In this document: positions 16,451 through 26,657 of the stretch, in pieces
How the letters are laid out: each line of letters starts with the position of its first letter
Position numbering within the stretch: the first letter of the stretch is position 1
Source: Thermoanaerobaculia bacterium
Lineage (GTDB): Bacteria > Acidobacteriota > Thermoanaerobaculia > Thermoanaerobaculales > Sulfomarinibacteraceae
Direction of reading: 5' to 3'
DNA length: 49,976 nt
Assembly: GCA_027061805.1 (NCBI GenBank)
Contig: JAMOWA010000028.1
Coordinates: forward strand, 1 to 49,976
The notes under the pieces: generated by a model
Seen by the model: the letters and a program-made list of their open reading frames with translations, nothing else
What the model was told of the DNA's origin: nothing
Databases searched by the model: none
Made by a program: the position numbers and the translations under genes

Positions 16451-17694
16451 TCAGGCGGGTCGGGTGGTGGGCGTGGCTGACGATCCGCTGTTTCTTCAGC
16501 GATCACGGCTTCGACCAGTCGGCCACGCTGGCCTACTTCTCCCTCCTTGCCCTCGTCCCCCTGCTGGCCGTGGTGGCGGCGCTCTACCGGACATTCTTCT
16601 CCACCCACACCGAGGACCTGGTGGGCATGGTGACGGCCTTCCTGCCGTACTCCAGCGAGACCATCACACGGACCCTCAACGAGTTCGTCCAGCGGGCGGG
16701 CACGGTGGGGGGCATCGGCTCCGTGGTCTTCCTCCTGGTGGGGTTCCGGCTCTACCTCCTCATCGAGGAGGCCCTGAACCGCGTCTGGAGCGCCCCGGCC
16801 CGCCGCAAGGTCAGCGTCCGTTTCCTGGCCTTCACCGTGGTCCTGTTCTGGGGCCCGGTGGTCATCGGGCTGGGATCGACGCTCCAGATCTGGCTGAGGC
16901 ACCAGGGCTGGGGTGTGGACTCCCCGTGGCTCCTGACCCTGATGCACCATCTCGTACCCTTCATCGGGCTCACCATGGTCTACCTCCTCGCGCCTCATAC
17001 AACCGTGAGACCGGTCCCCGCCATCGTGGGGGGCATGACGGCCACCGGGGGCCTCCAGCTCCTCAAGGCCAGCTTCGTGGCATACGTCAAGCACTTCCCC
17101 CAGGTGAACATCATCTACGGGTCGCTGACCCTGCTGGTGCTCTTCCTCGTCTCCCTCTCCGCCTTCTGGGTGCTCGTGCTCCTGGGGGCCGAGGCGTCCT
17201 ACGTGGCCCAGAACCTCGACGCCCTGCTCCGGCGGCGCAGGGACCGGGACCGGGGTGATCCCGATCCGATCCTGACCCCCGTACTCCTGCTGCTCACCTG
17301 CTACAGGTTCGTCCGGGAGGAGGCACGGCCACCCACCCTCGACGAGCTCTCCCACAGGATGGGGATCGACGACCGCACCACGGGGCGCTTCGTGGAGCTC
17401 CTGGTGGACCGGGGCCTGCTCGCGGCCGTGGGTGGCGAGCACGAGGCCTATCTCCCGGTGGTGGAGTCCGCCCAGCTCACCCTGAGCGAGGTGGTGGAAC
17501 GGCTGTGGCCCGTCCGCGGCATCACGCCGCCCGGTGCCGATCCCAGGATCGCCCGGAGGCTCGAGGAATGCCTCGAATCGGCCCGCCTCGGGATCCGTCG
17601 TCCCCTGGAGGGGATCCGGCTCAGCGAGCTCCTGGACGACTCCGCGGACCCGCGGGGGGACCGATCCCCGACCGGCGACGAACCCACCGCATGA
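16399..17694 (+). CDS. YihY/BrkB-family membrane protein with C-terminal winged-helix-like domain
   Basis: 431 residues. About six hydrophobic segments between residues 25 and 275 (for example DQSATLAYFSLLALVPLLAV near 39-58) carry the YihY/BrkB pattern; this family was once called RNase BN, an assignment now withdrawn. After residue 285 the protein is soluble; residues about 295-380 resemble a winged helix (TLDELSHRMGIDDRTTGRFV). The start is inside the MBL gene in another frame: AAGGAG lies five bases upstream of ATG 16399, giving a 52-base overlap and probable coupling. Function unknown; envelope location certain from the helices. Confidence 0.82.
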   Translation: MGDADSRDRGRDRPEPLIRRVGWWAWLTIRCFFSDHGFDQSATLAYFSLLALVPLLAVVAALYRTFFSTHTEDLVGMVTAFLPYSSETITRTLNEFVQRAGTVGGIGSVVFLLVGFRLYLLIEEALNRVWSAPARRKVSVRFLAFTVVLFWGPVVIGLGSTLQIWLRHQGWGVDSPWLLTLMHHLVPFIGLTMVYLLAPHTTVRPVPAIVGGMTATGGLQLLKASFVAYVKHFPQVNIIYGSLTLLVLFLVSLSAFWVLVLLGAEASYVAQNLDALLRRRRDRDRGDPDPILTPVLLLLTCYRFVREEARPPTLDELSHRMGIDDRTTGRFVELLVDRGLLAAVGGEHEAYLPVVESAQLTLSEVVERLWPVRGITPPGADPRIARRLEECLESARLGIRRPLEGIRLSELLDDSADPRGDRSPTGDEPTA

Positions 17695-17720
17695 AAATTC
17701 GCCGCACCCGGAGGTGCGGC
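17694..17720 (-). terminator. Hairpin terminator after rplQ
   Basis: Perfect 8-bp stem GCCGCACC/GGTGCGGC with a 4-base loop (17701-17720), followed on the minus strand by GAATTTT. It closes the str-S10-spc-alpha cluster. The T-run is short and overlaps the yihY-like stop codon, so strength is uncertain; the plus side has no T-run. Confidence 0.7.
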
Positions 17721-17751
17721 GGCCGATCATCCCCGAGCAGGGACAGCGTCC

Positions 17752-18372
17752 CTACTCGCTCTTCTCCTCGGATTCCTCCTCGGCCTCCGGAGCCTCCTCC
17801 GTTGCCGCATCCGCACTCTCTCTCACGTCCCCGGCGGGCCCGGCGGGCTCCCGGGCGTCCTCCGTGGCAGGCGTCTCCTCCTCCGCGGTGCCGACAGCCT
17901 CCACGGCGTCCTCCGCGGCGTCCTCTTCACCCCTCCGCCCGCCGAACATGCCGCGGGCACGGTCCATGAGCGACTGCTTGCCCTCGGCACCTGCCGACTC
18001 GCCCCTCTCCGGCGGGGTGTAGTCCACGAACTCGATCAGTGCGAGCTCGGCGCCGTCACCCCGGCGGTTGCCGAGGCGGACGATCCGGGTGTAGCCGCCC
18101 GGCCTCTCCATGAAGCGCGGTGCGATCTCGTCGAAGAGGCGACGCACCACGTCCCTGTCGGGGACCATGGTGAGGACCTTGCGGCGCGCGGGAAGGGTTC
18201 CGGTCCGCGCCAGCGTCACCATGCGTTCGGCGATGGGCCGCAGCTCCTTGGCCTTGGGCACGGTGGTCACGATGCGCTCGTGGGTGAAGAGGGCCGTCAG
18301 CTGGTTCCTGAACAGCGCCTTGCGGTGGGCGGTGGTCCGCCCCAGCTTGCGTCCGTGTACGCGATGTCGCAT
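17752..18372 (-). CDS. rplQ: Ribosomal protein bL17 with long acidic C-terminal extension
   Basis: 206 residues against about 120-130 usual. Residues 1-119 are a standard bL17 ([20 protein letters not shown] ... IEFVDYTP). Residues 120-206 are an Ala/Glu-rich, low-complexity extension ending EEESEEKSE. bL17 binds 23S rRNA near the tunnel exit. Last gene of the cluster, 19 bp after rpoA and before the hairpin at 17694-17720. GGAG lies eight bases upstream of the ATG. The tail keeps frame and codon style, so it is a genuine part of the gene; its role is unknown. Confidence 0.95.
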   Translation of the reverse strand: MRHRVHGRKLGRTTAHRKALFRNQLTALFTHERIVTTVPKAKELRPIAERMVTLARTGTLPARRKVLTMVPDRDVVRRLFDEIAPRFMERPGGYTRIVRLGNRRGDGAELALIEFVDYTPPERGESAGAEGKQSLMDRARGMFGGRRGEEDAAEDAVEAVGTAEEETPATEDAREPAGPAGDVRESADAATEEAPEAEEESEEKSE

Positions 18373-18391
18373 GCCGTCTTCTCCGTTCGCC

Positions 18392-19363
18392 TCAGAGATC
18401 CAGCTTCATGCCGAACCCGAGCCCCATGGCCTCGAGCTTCTCCCGCACTTCCTTGAGCGACTTCTCGCCGAAGTTGCGGATCTCGACCATCTGCTTCTCG
18501 GTCCGGGTCACCAGGTCCCTGAGGGTCTTGATCTGGGCGTTCTTCAGACAGTTGAGGGAACGGATCGAGAGCTCCAGGCTCTCGATGTCACGGTCGAGGA
18601 TGCTCTCGCTCTCACCCGTCGGCGCGGGCTCCGGGGAAGGCTCCATGGTGGCACCGGACGGCTCGTCACCGGCCACGGTGACGTAGAGGTCCATGTGCCC
18701 CTGCACCAGGCGGGCGGCGAGCGCGAGGGCGTCCTCGGCGGTGATGGCACCGTTGGTCCACACCTCCATGACGAGCCGCTCGTAGTTGGTCATCTGGCCG
18801 AGGCGGGCCATCTCCACGCGGAAGTTGGCCCGGCGGACGGGGGAGTGGGCGGAGTCCACCGGAATGAACCCCAGGTCCAGGTCCTCGGTCTGGTTCTCCT
18901 CGGCGGGGATGTAGCCCCGGCCCTTGGCCACCCGGACGGTCATGTTGAGCTCGCCGTCCGCGGACAGCGTGGCCACGTGCACGTCGGGGTCGGTGACCTC
19001 CACGTTGTGCGGCATGGTGAACTGCCCGGCCGTCACCTCGCCGGCGCCCTTGGCGGTCAGCGTCAGGAAGACGGGCTCCTCCCCGTGGAGCACGAAGGGG
19101 ATCTTCTTGAGGTTGAGGATGATGTCGGTGACATCCTCCACCACGCCGGGGACCGCGGAGAACTCGTGGTCCGCACCCTCGATCTTCACGGCGGTCACCG
19201 CGGCACCGGGAATGGAGGACAGGAGCGCCCGACGGAGGGCGTTGCCCACCGTGGTCCCCCAGCCGCGCTCGAAGGGCTGGGCGATGAACCGCGCGAAGGA
19301 ATCGGTCCGGCTCTCGGACTCGATCTCGACCCTCTCGGGCCTCTGGAAGTCGTACCAGATCAT
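18392..19363 (-). CDS. rpoA: RNA polymerase alpha subunit
   Basis: 323 residues. N-terminal dimerisation domain about 1-230 with the hallmark [20 protein letters not shown], a linker with acidic/Pro residues (about 230-255), then the C-terminal helix-hairpin-helix domain ([30 protein letters not shown]) that contacts UP-element DNA and activators. The open frame extends upstream to 19927 but that part is an rpsD shadow; ATG 19363 with GGAGG four bases upstream is clear. It follows rpsD by 11 bp. Confidence 0.98.
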   Translation of the reverse strand: MIWYDFQRPERVEIESESRTDSFARFIAQPFERGWGTTVGNALRRALLSSIPGAAVTAVKIEGADHEFSAVPGVVEDVTDIILNLKKIPFVLHGEEPVFLTLTAKGAGEVTAGQFTMPHNVEVTDPDVHVATLSADGELNMTVRVAKGRGYIPAEENQTEDLDLGFIPVDSAHSPVRRANFRVEMARLGQMTNYERLVMEVWTNGAITAEDALALAARLVQGHMDLYVTVAGDEPSGATMEPSPEPAPTGESESILDRDIESLELSIRSLNCLKNAQIKTLRDLVTRTEKQMVEIRNFGEKSLKEVREKLEAMGLGFGMKLDL

Positions 19364-19374
19364 GGGTCCTCCGT

Positions 19375-20001
19375 CTACCGGGAGTACAGCTCGACGATGA
19401 GCTGCTCCTGAATGGGAATGCGGATGTCCTCGCGGGTCGGGAGCTCCACGACCTTGCCGGTGAAGTTGTCCATGTCGAGCTCGAGCCACGCGGGAATGCC
19501 GCGTCCCTGGGCGAACTCCATGGACTCGCGGATCTGCTGGTTCTTGCGGCTCTTCTCGCGGACGGTGATCTCCATGCCGGGCTTCACCCGGAACGAGGGG
19601 ATGTTCACCCTGCGGCCGTCGACATCGATGTGACCGTGCCGCACGAGCTGGCGCGCCTGGTTCCGCGAGGTGGCGAACCCGAGCGAGTACACCACGTTGT
19701 CCAGCCGGAGCTCCAGGAGCTGGAGCAGGTTGTCGCCCGTGACACCGCGGCGCCTGGCCGCCTCCACGAAGGTCCGGTGGAACTGGCCCTCCAGGAGGCC
19801 GTAGACGCGGCGGAGCTTCTGCTTTTCGCGAAGCTGCAGGCCGTAGTTCTGGACCTTGCGGCGGCGGGCGCCGTGCTGTCCCGGGGGGACGTTCCGGCGC
19901 TCGATGGCGCACTTCTCCTTGAAGCACCGCTCCCCCTTGAGGAACAGCTTCATGCCTTCACGTCGACACAACCGACAAACAGGGCCTCTGTAGCGTGCCA
20001 C
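19375..20001 (-). CDS. rpsD: Ribosomal protein uS4 (zinc-binding form)
   Basis: 208 residues, normal length. Zinc-binding (C+) N-terminus: C9-x2-C12 and C26-x4-C31. The S4 RNA-binding domain follows ([37 protein letters not shown]). It is a primary binder of the 5' domain of 16S rRNA and in many bacteria represses the alpha operon. GTG start with GGAGAGAG upstream. It lies between rpsK and rpoA. Confidence 0.97.
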   Translation of the reverse strand: MARYRGPVCRLCRREGMKLFLKGERCFKEKCAIERRNVPPGQHGARRRKVQNYGLQLREKQKLRRVYGLLEGQFHRTFVEAARRRGVTGDNLLQLLELRLDNVVYSLGFATSRNQARQLVRHGHIDVDGRRVNIPSFRVKPGMEITVREKSRKNQQIRESMEFAQGRGIPAWLELDMDNFTGKVVELPTREDIRIPIQEQLIVELYSR

Positions 20002-20018
20002 TTGCTCTCTCCTTCAGC

Positions 20019-20414
20019 TCAGACCCGGCGCCGCTTGGGCGGGCGGCAGCCGTTGTGGGGGATGGGCGTCACGTCGCGGATGCTCTTGATCTCGAGGCCG
20101 CACGCGGCCACGGCGCGGATGGCGGACTCCCGGCCGGGGCCGGGACCCTTCACACGGATGTCCACGCTCCGCACCCCGTTCTCCTGCGCCTGCTCGGCGG
20201 CATTCCGGGCCGCGAGCTGGGCCGCGTAGGGGGTCCCCTTGCGCGAGCCCTTGTACCCGATCCGCCCACCGGAGGACCAGCAGATGGACGCCCCGCCCGG
20301 ATCCGTGAAGGTCACGATCGTGTTGTTGAAGGTGGCGTGGATATGCGCCACCGCATGGGGAATGTTCTTGCGCTCCCGACGGGGCTTCCGCCCACCCTTG
20401 CGATCCTTTGCCAT
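20019..20414 (-). CDS. rpsK: Ribosomal protein uS11
   Basis: 131 residues, normal length. Signature segments [18 protein letters not shown] and [20 protein letters not shown], ending in the basic tail PKRRRV. uS11 sits in the platform of the 30S subunit beside the mRNA exit. ATG is preceded by GAGGAG. It lies 17 bp after rpsM in the alpha-operon order rpmJ-rpsM-rpsK-rpsD-rpoA-rplQ. Confidence 0.97.
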   Translation of the reverse strand: MAKDRKGGRKPRRERKNIPHAVAHIHATFNNTIVTFTDPGGASICWSSGGRIGYKGSRKGTPYAAQLAARNAAEQAQENGVRSVDIRVKGPGPGRESAIRAVAACGLEIKSIRDVTPIPHNGCRPPKRRRV

Positions 20415-20431
20415 CTCTCAGCTCCTCGCTG

Positions 20432-20815
20432 CTACTTCTTGCCGACCTTCTTCTTGCTGGCCACGGCCGCGCGCCGCGGTCCCTTGCGTGTCCTGGCGTT
20501 GGTATGGGTTCTCTGCCCCCGCACGGGAAGCCCCCGGCGGTGACGGATGCCGCGGTAACAGCCGATCTCGATGAGGCGCTTGATGTTCATGGCCACCTCC
20601 TTGCGGAGATCACCCTCCACACGCCCCTCGTCCTGGATCACGCGCTGCAGCCGCAGAACCTCGTCCTCGGAGAGGTCCTTGACCTTGATGCCCTCGGACA
20701 CATCCGCCTTGGCGAGGATCTCCTTCGCCCGCGAACGGCCGATGCCGTAGATGTACGTCAATCCGATCTCCACGCGCTTGTTGGCGGGAAGATCCACACC
20801 TGCAATTCGTGCCAC
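20432..20815 (-). CDS. rpsM: Ribosomal protein uS13
   Basis: 127 residues, normal length. Starts [20 protein letters not shown] with the helix-two-turn-helix segment [14 protein letters not shown] and a basic C-terminal tail ([16 protein letters not shown]) that reaches tRNA in the P site. uS13 lies in the 30S head and forms bridges to the 50S. GTG start with GGAGG six bases upstream. It follows rpmJ by 15 bp. Confidence 0.97.
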   Translation of the reverse strand: MARIAGVDLPANKRVEIGLTYIYGIGRSRAKEILAKADVSEGIKVKDLSEDEVLRLQRVIQDEGRVEGDLRKEVAMNIKRLIEIGCYRGIRHRRGLPVRGQRTHTNARTRKGPRRAAVASKKKVGKK

Positions 20816-20830
20816 CGCAAACCTCCCCGG

Positions 20831-20944
20831 TCAACCCTGCCGCTGCTTGTGCTTCGGGTTCTCGCAGATGACCCGAACCACGCCCTTGCGGCGGATGATC
20901 TTGCACTTTGCACACATCTTGCGAACCGACGGGCGAACCTTCAT
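20831..20944 (-). CDS. rpmJ: Ribosomal protein bL36 (zinc-binding form)
   Basis: 37 residues, canonical length. Sequence [20 protein letters not shown] continues [17 protein letters not shown]. Zinc ligands C11, C14, C27 and H32 are all present, so it is the C+ form. It lies 13 bp after infA and before rpsM. bL36 packs against 23S rRNA near the stalk base. Confidence 0.96.
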   Translation of the reverse strand: MKVRPSVRKMCAKCKIIRRKGVVRVICENPKHKQRQG

Positions 20945-20957
20945 CGCCGCCTCCCAA

Positions 20958-21176
20958 CTATTTGTAGCGGTACACGATGCGCCCTCTCTTCAGATCGTAC
21001 GGAGAGAGCTCCACCAGCACCTTGTCTCCCGGAAGAATCCGGATGAAATGCTTGCGCATCTTCCCGGAAATATGGGCGAGGACCTCGTGCCCGTTCTCCA
21101 GCTCCACGCGGAACATGGCATTGGGCAGAGGCTCCACCACAGTTGCAACCACTTCGATCGCTTCTTCCTTCGCCAT
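20958..21176 (-). CDS. infA: Translation initiation factor IF-1
   Basis: 72 residues, canonical length. A single S1/OB-fold domain ([20 protein letters not shown], then [20 protein letters not shown]). IF-1 occupies the 30S A site during initiation. Two ATGs are adjacent (21179, 21176); I chose 21176 because GGAG is then five bases upstream and the length matches the family. The start shares one base with the map stop (TGATG), so translation is probably coupled. Confidence 0.96.
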   Translation of the reverse strand: MAKEEAIEVVATVVEPLPNAMFRVELENGHEVLAHISGKMRKHFIRILPGDKVLVELSPYDLKRGRIVYRYK

Positions 21177-21931
21177 CATGACTCCTCGAAACCGAGCACC
21201 CGGGGACCGTTGGCGGTCACCGCGACCGAGTACTCAAAATGGGCTGCGAGTTTACCGTCTTCGGTCCGTGCTGTCCAGCCGTCGTCGTCCACACGGACCC
21301 GCCAGGACCCGGCGGTGATCATCGGCTCGATGGCCAGCACCAGCCCCGGCTTGAGTTGCAGCCCCGTTCCCGGCTTCCCGAAATTGGGAACCTGGGGATC
21401 CTCGTGGAGCGAGCGCCCGATGCCGTGGCCGACGAACTCGCGGACCACACCGAAGCCCGCTGCCTCGGCACGGCGCTGGACGGCCGCTCCGATATCTCCC
21501 AGCCTGCTGCCGGGCCGCACCTGATCCACCGCGTCCTCCAGGCACCGCCGGGTGGTCTCCATCAGCCTCTCGGCCTCGGAGGAGGCCTTCCCCACGGCGA
21601 AGGTGACCGCCGCGTCCCCGTAGTAGCCCTCCACCACGGCGCCGCAGTCGACGCTCAGGATGTCGCCCTCCGCAAGAACCACCTTCGGGCTCGGGATCCC
21701 GTGCACGATCTCGTCGTTGACCGAGGTGCACAGGGTGGCCGGAAACCCGCAGTACCCCTTGAAGGCGGGACGGCCCCCACCCTCGCGGATCAGGTTCTCG
21801 GCGAGCTCGTCCAGCTCCGCCGTGGTGACCCCCGGTGCGGCCGCCTCGCGAACCAGCTCCAGGGCACGGTGCACCAGGACGTTGGCCCGGTGCATGAGCT
21901 CGAGCTCACCTTCCGACTTGAGAAAGATCAT
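21176..21931 (-). CDS. map: Type I methionine aminopeptidase
   Basis: 251 residues, normal length. Metal ligands are intact: D95 (SVDCG), D106 (GDAAVTF), H169 ([10 protein letters not shown]), E202 (IEPM) and E233 (HFEY), with the substrate-contacting H77. It removes the initiator methionine from nascent proteins at the ribosome. Four-base ATGA overlap with the upstream adk stop and a one-base overlap with infA: one of the tightest runs in the cluster. Order adk-map-infA-rpmJ is common in bacteria. Confidence 0.97.
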   Translation of the reverse strand: MIFLKSEGELELMHRANVLVHRALELVREAAAPGVTTAELDELAENLIREGGGRPAFKGYCGFPATLCTSVNDEIVHGIPSPKVVLAEGDILSVDCGAVVEGYYGDAAVTFAVGKASSEAERLMETTRRCLEDAVDQVRPGSRLGDIGAAVQRRAEAAGFGVVREFVGHGIGRSLHEDPQVPNFGKPGTGLQLKPGLVLAIEPMITAGSWRVRVDDDGWTARTEDGKLAAHFEYSVAVTANGPRVLGFEES

Positions 21932-22605
21932 TGACCCACCGGCGAACCGATGGCCTCCATGATGGACGCCGTCACGGCCTCCATCGACTGGGAACCGTCC
22001 ACCGAGACCAGCAGGCCGCGGTTGGAGTAGAAGTCCACGAGCGGCGCCGTCTTCTCGTGGTACTGGCGCAGCCGCTCGCGGATCACCTCTTCACGATCGT
22101 CGTCACGCTGGATGAGCGGGACACCGCAGTCGTCACAGTTCTTCCCGTCCTTCGGCGGGTTGTACACCACGTGGTACACCCTGCCGCACCTGGGACACGA
22201 CCGGCGCCCGCCCAGCCTCCTGACGATCTCCTCGTCGGGCACGTCCACCAGGACCACCCGCTCCAGCGTCCGGCCCAGCTCGGCCAGGATGCCGTCCAGC
22301 ACCTGGGCCTGCTCCACCGTCCTGGGGTAGCCGTCGAGGATCACGCCACGGGCGCAGTCCTCCCGGTCCAGGCGCTTGAGGATCATGGCCGCCATCACGT
22401 CGTCCGGCAGGAGCTCTCCGCGATCCATGATCTCCTTGGCCCTGATCCCCAGGGATGTCTGGTTCCGGACCTCCTCCCGCAGCATGTCACCGGTGGACAC
22501 GTGGGGAATCTGGTACTTCTCGGACAGCACCTTGGCCTGCGTCCCCTTCCCCGATCCGGGGGGGCCGAGCAGCACCAGGTTCAGGCTCCGGTAGATGCTC
22601 GTCAT
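21928..22605 (-). CDS. adk: Adenylate kinase, long-lid zinc form
   Basis: 225 residues. P-loop GPPGSGKGT (14-22), AMP-binding region (STGDMLREEV), and a long LID with four zinc-type cysteines C137, C140, C157, C160 (SCPRCG ... NCDDCG). It interconverts ATP, AMP and ADP. I chose ATG 22605 over the GTG one codon upstream because GGAGG lies five bases before it; it overlaps the secY stop by one base (TGATG). Confidence 0.97.
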   Translation of the reverse strand: MTSIYRSLNLVLLGPPGSGKGTQAKVLSEKYQIPHVSTGDMLREEVRNQTSLGIRAKEIMDRGELLPDDVMAAMILKRLDREDCARGVILDGYPRTVEQAQVLDGILAELGRTLERVVLVDVPDEEIVRRLGGRRSCPRCGRVYHVVYNPPKDGKNCDDCGVPLIQRDDDREEVIRERLRQYHEKTAPLVDFYSNRGLLVSVDGSQSMEAVTASIMEAIGSPVGQ

Positions 22606-23984
22606 CACTTCCTCCCGCGCAGGCGACCACGGCGCATGAAGCCGTCATAGTGCCGCATCACGAGCTGGGACTCGATCTGCTGGACCGTGTCCATGGCCAC
22701 ACCCACCACGATGAGCAGGGAGGTGCCACCGAAGTAGAACTTGACGCCGAGGCCCTCGGTGAACCAGCGGGGCAGGACGGCGTCCAGCGACGGCCCGATG
22801 AAGGGGATCGTGGCCACCTTGAAGCCCGCGATGAGGATCTCGGGGAGGATCGCCACCAGCGCCAGGTAGATGGCACCCACCAGGGTGATCCGCGTGAGAA
22901 TCCTGTCGATGAACTCCGCGGTCCTCCTGCCGGGCCGGATGCCCGGGATGAACCCGCCGTACTTCTGCATGTTCTCCGCCGTGTCCTCGGGGTTGAAGAT
23001 GATGGAGGTGTAGAAGTAGCAGAAGAAGATGATCGACAGGAAGTACACCAGGTTGTACAGGGGCTCGCCCCACGCCAGCGCCGCGGTGATCTTCTTGAGC
23101 CAGGGGTGCTGGATGATCTGGCCCAGCGTCTGGGGGAAGGACATGATCGAGGCCGCGAAGATCACGGGGATCACGCCGCCGGTGTTGAGCCTGAGCGGCA
23201 GGTAGGTGCTCTGCCCACCGTAGACCCGCCGTCCCACCACGCGCTTGGCGTACTGGATGGGGATGCGCCGTTGTGCCCGTTCCATGTAGACGATGGCCGC
23301 CACCACGAGCACCATGAAGATCACCAGGATGGCCACCGTCAGGATGCTCAGCGAGCCGGTCTTCACGTCGGTGATGGTGTTCACGATGGCACCCGGCAGG
23401 CCCACCACGATGCCGGCGAAGATGATCAGCGAGATGCCGTTGCCGACGCCCCGCTCGGTGATCTGCTCGCCCAGCCACATGACGAAGGCGGTTCCCGTGG
23501 TCAGGGTCAGCACCGTCAGGAGCCGGAAGCCCCAGCCCGGGTAGGGGACCAGGGGCGCCCCGCCGGGTGCCGTGGTGCGCTCCAGGAAGAACGAGATACC
23601 CAGGGACTGGATGACGGACAGGACCACCGTTCCGTACCGCGTGTACTGGGTGATCTTCCGCCGCCCCAGCTCGCCCTCCTTGGAGAGCTTCTCCAGGTAC
23701 GGCCACACCACGGTGAGCAGCTGCAGGATGATCGAGGCCGAGATGTACGGCATGATCCCCAGCGCGAACACGGTCATGCGGCCGAGCGCTCCACCCGAGA
23801 ACAGGTTCAGGAACCCGAGGACCGTACCCGCGGCGGCCTGGGTGAACTCCGCGATGGCCTGGGGATCCACGCCCGGCGTGGGGATGAACGCGCCCAGACG
23901 GTACACCGCCAGCAGGAGGAAGGTGAAGATCACACGCTTCCTCAGGTCGGGAATGGCGAAGATGTTGCGGAAGGATTCGATCAC
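22605..23984 (-). CDS. secY: Protein translocase channel subunit SecY
   Basis: 459 residues, about ten transmembrane helices. Family signatures: [11 protein letters not shown] near residue 32-42, [20 protein letters not shown] in the second helix region, and the cytoplasmic loops between helices 6-7 and 8-9 ([22 protein letters not shown]). It forms the membrane channel for secretory proteins with SecE (49379-49588). GTG start overlapping the rplO stop by four bases. Confidence 0.97.
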   Translation of the reverse strand: MIESFRNIFAIPDLRKRVIFTFLLLAVYRLGAFIPTPGVDPQAIAEFTQAAAGTVLGFLNLFSGGALGRMTVFALGIMPYISASIILQLLTVVWPYLEKLSKEGELGRRKITQYTRYGTVVLSVIQSLGISFFLERTTAPGGAPLVPYPGWGFRLLTVLTLTTGTAFVMWLGEQITERGVGNGISLIIFAGIVVGLPGAIVNTITDVKTGSLSILTVAILVIFMVLVVAAIVYMERAQRRIPIQYAKRVVGRRVYGGQSTYLPLRLNTGGVIPVIFAASIMSFPQTLGQIIQHPWLKKITAALAWGEPLYNLVYFLSIIFFCYFYTSIIFNPEDTAENMQKYGGFIPGIRPGRRTAEFIDRILTRITLVGAIYLALVAILPEILIAGFKVATIPFIGPSLDAVLPRWFTEGLGVKFYFGGTSLLIVVGVAMDTVQQIESQLVMRHYDGFMRRGRLRGRK

Positions 23985-24430
23985 GGCGCCACCACCTCGC
24001 AGCTGCCGCCGGCGGCCTCGATCTTGGCCTGGGCCGCCCGCGAGAACTTGTGGGCCTGGACGGTCAGCTTCTTGCCGAGCTCACCGTCGGAGAGCACCTT
24101 CACGGGACCCTTGCCGGCCCGGATGAGGCGCTTCTCCGCCAGGGCCTCCAGGGTCACCTGCGCACCGTTGTCGAAGGCCTCCTCGAGGTCGGCCAGGTGC
24201 ACCAGCTGGTACTCCACCCGGAAGATGTTGGTGAATCCACGCTTGGGGATCCGGCGCACGAGGGGCATCTGGCCGCCCTCGAAACCGTACCGGCGCGAGT
24301 AGCCGCTGCGGGACTTCTGTCCCTTGTGGCCGCGGCCCGCCGTCTTGCCGGTTCCGGAGCCGGGGCCCCGGCCCACCCGCTTGCGCCCCTTCTTGGCGCC
24401 CCTGGCGGGACGAAGGTCATGAAGTTCCAT
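23981..24430 (-). CDS. rplO: Ribosomal protein uL15
   Basis: 149 residues, normal length. The basic, Gly-rich N-terminal arm ([33 protein letters not shown]) that penetrates 23S rRNA is intact, followed by the globular domain. ATG 24430 lies one base after the rpmD stop. Stop overlaps the secY start by four bases. Confidence 0.97.
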   Translation of the reverse strand: MELHDLRPARGAKKGRKRVGRGPGSGTGKTAGRGHKGQKSRSGYSRRYGFEGGQMPLVRRIPKRGFTNIFRVEYQLVHLADLEEAFDNGAQVTLEALAEKRLIRAGKGPVKVLSDGELGKKLTVQAHKFSRAAQAKIEAAGGSCEVVAP

Positions 24431-24431
24431 C

Positions 24432-24638
24432 TCAGCCCTCCACTTCCTCGACGGAGACCAGGTGGGGGATCTTGTTCACCATGCCCCTGGTGCAGGGCTC
24501 GTCCGGACGCACCACCGTCCGTCCGATCTTGCCCAGGCCCAGGCCGGCCAGGATCCTCTTGTGGTTCTCCTTGCACCCGATCCCGCTCCGGACCTGGGTG
24601 ATCTTCAGCTGACCGATCTTCTTCTTGCGCGCGGTCAT
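24432..24638 (-). CDS. rpmD: Ribosomal protein uL30
   Basis: 68 residues. A short N-terminal extension (MTARKKKIG) precedes the core [20 protein letters not shown] and the motif [20 protein letters not shown] with MVNKIPHLV near the end. A small 50S protein. Four-base ATGA overlap with rpsE. Confidence 0.96.
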   Translation of the reverse strand: MTARKKKIGQLKITQVRSGIGCKENHKRILAGLGLGKIGRTVVRPDEPCTRGMVNKIPHLVSVEEVEG

Positions 24639-25315
24639 GACTCCTCAGCCTCCTTGCCTTCGGCAGCCTCGTCCACCTCGGGCGCGGCCTCCGCGGCTCC
24701 GGCGGTCTCCTCTGCGGGAGCCTCGGCGGCGGCCTCTGCGGTCTCGGGCTCTCCTGCCGGCGACTCCTCCACGGCCTCGGGGACCTCGGGGGCCTCCGCG
24801 GCCGGGGCGGGCAGGGGCTCCAGGCCCCGGAGGCGCCGCACCCGCTCCTCGGTCATGAGGTTGGTGAGCGCGTCGAAGGTGGCCCGGACCACGTTGAAGG
24901 GGTTGCGGCTCCCCACGATCTTGGTGAGCACGTCCTGGATGCCGGCCGACTCCATCACGGCGCGCACGCCGCCGCCGGCGATCACGCCGGTGCCGGGCGC
25001 CGCAGGGCGGAGCAGGACACGGGTCGCGCCCCACCGGCCCCAGATCTGGTGGGGCACGGTGCCACCCACCATGGGGACGGTGATCATCTCGCGCTTGGCC
25101 TCCTCCATGGCCTTCTGGATGGCCGGGGGCACCTCGCGCGCCTTGCCGGTCCCGTAGCCCACGCGGCCGTTGCCGTCGCCGGCCACCACCACCGCGGAGA
25201 AGGAGAAGTTCTTGCCGCCCTTGACGACCTTGGCCACGCGGTTGATGTGGACCACGGTCTCGACGAACTCGGACTCCTGCTGCCTGTTCTGCTGCTGTCT
25301 CATGGGTTGCCTCAT
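24635..25315 (-). CDS. rpsE: Ribosomal protein uS5 with long acidic C-terminal extension
   Basis: 226 residues against about 165-170 usual. Core residues 1 to about 166 include the dsRNA-binding domain ([20 protein letters not shown]) and the signature [20 protein letters not shown]. Residues about 167-226 are Ala/Glu/Pro low complexity ([18 protein letters not shown] ... GKEAEES). uS5 lies at the mRNA entry channel and acts in decoding fidelity. ATG 25315 preferred over the GTG one codon earlier (GGGG six bases upstream). A similar tail is on bL17. Confidence 0.95.
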   Translation of the reverse strand: MRQPMRQQQNRQQESEFVETVVHINRVAKVVKGGKNFSFSAVVVAGDGNGRVGYGTGKAREVPPAIQKAMEEAKREMITVPMVGGTVPHQIWGRWGATRVLLRPAAPGTGVIAGGGVRAVMESAGIQDVLTKIVGSRNPFNVVRATFDALTNLMTEERVRRLRGLEPLPAPAAEAPEVPEAVEESPAGEPETAEAAAEAPAEETAGAAEAAPEVDEAAEGKEAEES

Positions 25316-25324
25316 CACGATCCC

Positions 25325-25693
25325 CTAGAACTTCAGGCCGGCCTCGCGGGCCGCCTCGGCAACGGCGCGGACGACGCCGTGGTACGGAAAGCCTCCGCGG
25401 TCGAAGACCACCTGCTCGACACCCTTCTCCCTGGCACGCTCGGCCACCACGCGGCCCACCACCTCGGCGGCCTTGCGGTTGCCCGTGCTCTCCAGGGAGC
25501 CGGCGACGCTCTTCTCCAGCGTGGAGGCCGCTGCGAGCGTGACGCCCTGCTCGTCGTCGATGACCTGGGCGTACACGTGCCGGAGGCTGCGGTATACCGC
25601 CAGGCGCGGCCTGGCAGCCGTGCCCCGCACCAGGTGCCGGTACCGCCGCCTGATCCAGTTGCGACGCTGCTTGCGATCTCGGTTGCGACTCAT
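25325..25693 (-). CDS. rplR: Ribosomal protein uL18
   Basis: 122 residues. Basic N-terminus ([20 protein letters not shown]), then [20 protein letters not shown] and the closing signature [20 protein letters not shown]. It binds 5S rRNA with uL5. The open frame continues to 26035 but that is inside rplF; ATG 25693 overlaps the rplF stop by four bases (ATGA). Confidence 0.97.
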   Translation of the reverse strand: MSRNRDRKQRRNWIRRRYRHLVRGTAARPRLAVYRSLRHVYAQVIDDEQGVTLAAASTLEKSVAGSLESTGNRKAAEVVGRVVAERAREKGVEQVVFDRGGFPYHGVVRAVAEAAREAGLKF

Positions 25694-26235
25694 ACCTTCG
25701 CTCCCTGCTTTCCGGCCTTCCGGCGGACGTACTCGCCCACGTACCGGATTCCCTTGCCCTTGTAGGGTTCCGGCGGCCTCAGTGCGCGGATCTCCGCGGC
25801 CACCTGGCCCACCTTCTGGCGGTCGATTCCGCTGACCTTCACCCTGTTGGCCTTCGGGTCCACATCGATGGTGATGCCCTCGGGCTCCGGGTACTCCACC
25901 TGGTGGGAGAACCCCAGGTTCAGGATCACGTTCTTGCCCTGCTTGTCCACGCGGTACCCGATGCCGACGATCTCGAGCTCCTTGGACCACCCTTCGGACA
26001 CACCCACCACGGCGTTGTTGAGCAGCGCCCGGCACAGGCCGTGGAAGGCCCTGGTCTGCCGCTCCTCGTTGGCACGCTCCAGGGAGAGCACGCCATCCTC
26101 CATCTTCGCGGTGATGTGGGGCATGAGGTTCACCAGCATCTGGCCCCTGGGGCCCTTGACCTGCACGACGCCGTTCCCCACGTGGATGTCCACGCCCTTG
26201 GGGATGGAGATCGGCGCCAGTCCGATTCGTGACAT
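25690..26235 (-). CDS. rplF: Ribosomal protein uL6
   Basis: 181 residues, normal length. Starts [17 protein letters not shown]; two repeated alpha/beta domains; C-terminal signature [20 protein letters not shown] that contacts the sarcin-ricin region. Start ATG 26235 follows GGGGGGAGCC; the longer open frame to 26376 is within rpsH. Overlaps rplR by four bases. Confidence 0.97.
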   Translation of the reverse strand: MSRIGLAPISIPKGVDIHVGNGVVQVKGPRGQMLVNLMPHITAKMEDGVLSLERANEERQTRAFHGLCRALLNNAVVGVSEGWSKELEIVGIGYRVDKQGKNVILNLGFSHQVEYPEPEGITIDVDPKANRVKVSGIDRQKVGQVAAEIRALRPPEPYKGKGIRYVGEYVRRKAGKQGAKV

Positions 26236-26245
26236 GGCTCCCCCC

Positions 26246-26644
26246 CTACCAGATCTCGCACAGGATCTCGCCACCTGTGCGGAGTCGGCGCGCCTGCTCG
26301 TCCGTGACCACGCCGCGGTTGGTGGAGACGATGGCGATCCCCAGGCCGTTCCGGACCTTGGGGAGCTCCTCCACACCGCGGTACACGCGGCGGCCGGGCT
26401 TGGAGACCCGGCGGAGCCCGTGGATCACCGGCTCGCCGTCGTCGGAATACTTGAGGTAGATGCGCAGCACCCCCTGCGGGCCCTCCTCGAGGACCTTGAA
26501 GGTGCGGATGTACCCCTCCTGCTTGAGGATCTTCGCCAGCTCCAGCTTCATCTTCGAAGCCGGGATGTCGGTCCGGTCGTGCCGCACCATGGTGGCGTTC
26601 CGGATCCTCGTCAGCATGTCGGCAATGGGATCGGTCATGCTCAT
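26246..26644 (-). CDS. rpsH: Ribosomal protein uS8
   Basis: 132 residues, normal length. Starts MSMTDPIADMLTRIRNATMV, ends with STNRGVVTDEQARRLRTGGE and the terminal EILCEIW. It binds helix 21 of 16S rRNA and in E. coli represses the spc operon by binding near rplE; I did not identify such a site here. Two start ATGs (26644, 26638) are possible; the first matches the E. coli N-terminus. Confidence 0.96.
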   Translation of the reverse strand: MSMTDPIADMLTRIRNATMVRHDRTDIPASKMKLELAKILKQEGYIRTFKVLEEGPQGVLRIYLKYSDDGEPVIHGLRRVSKPGRRVYRGVEELPKVRNGLGIAIVSTNRGVVTDEQARRLRTGGEILCEIW

Positions 26645-26657
26645 GCTCCCGGCCCTC

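Noticed and set aside
16399-17694. Calling the YihY-like gene RNase BN
   Set aside because: That old assignment to YihY was withdrawn; RNase BN is a metallo-beta-lactamase protein.
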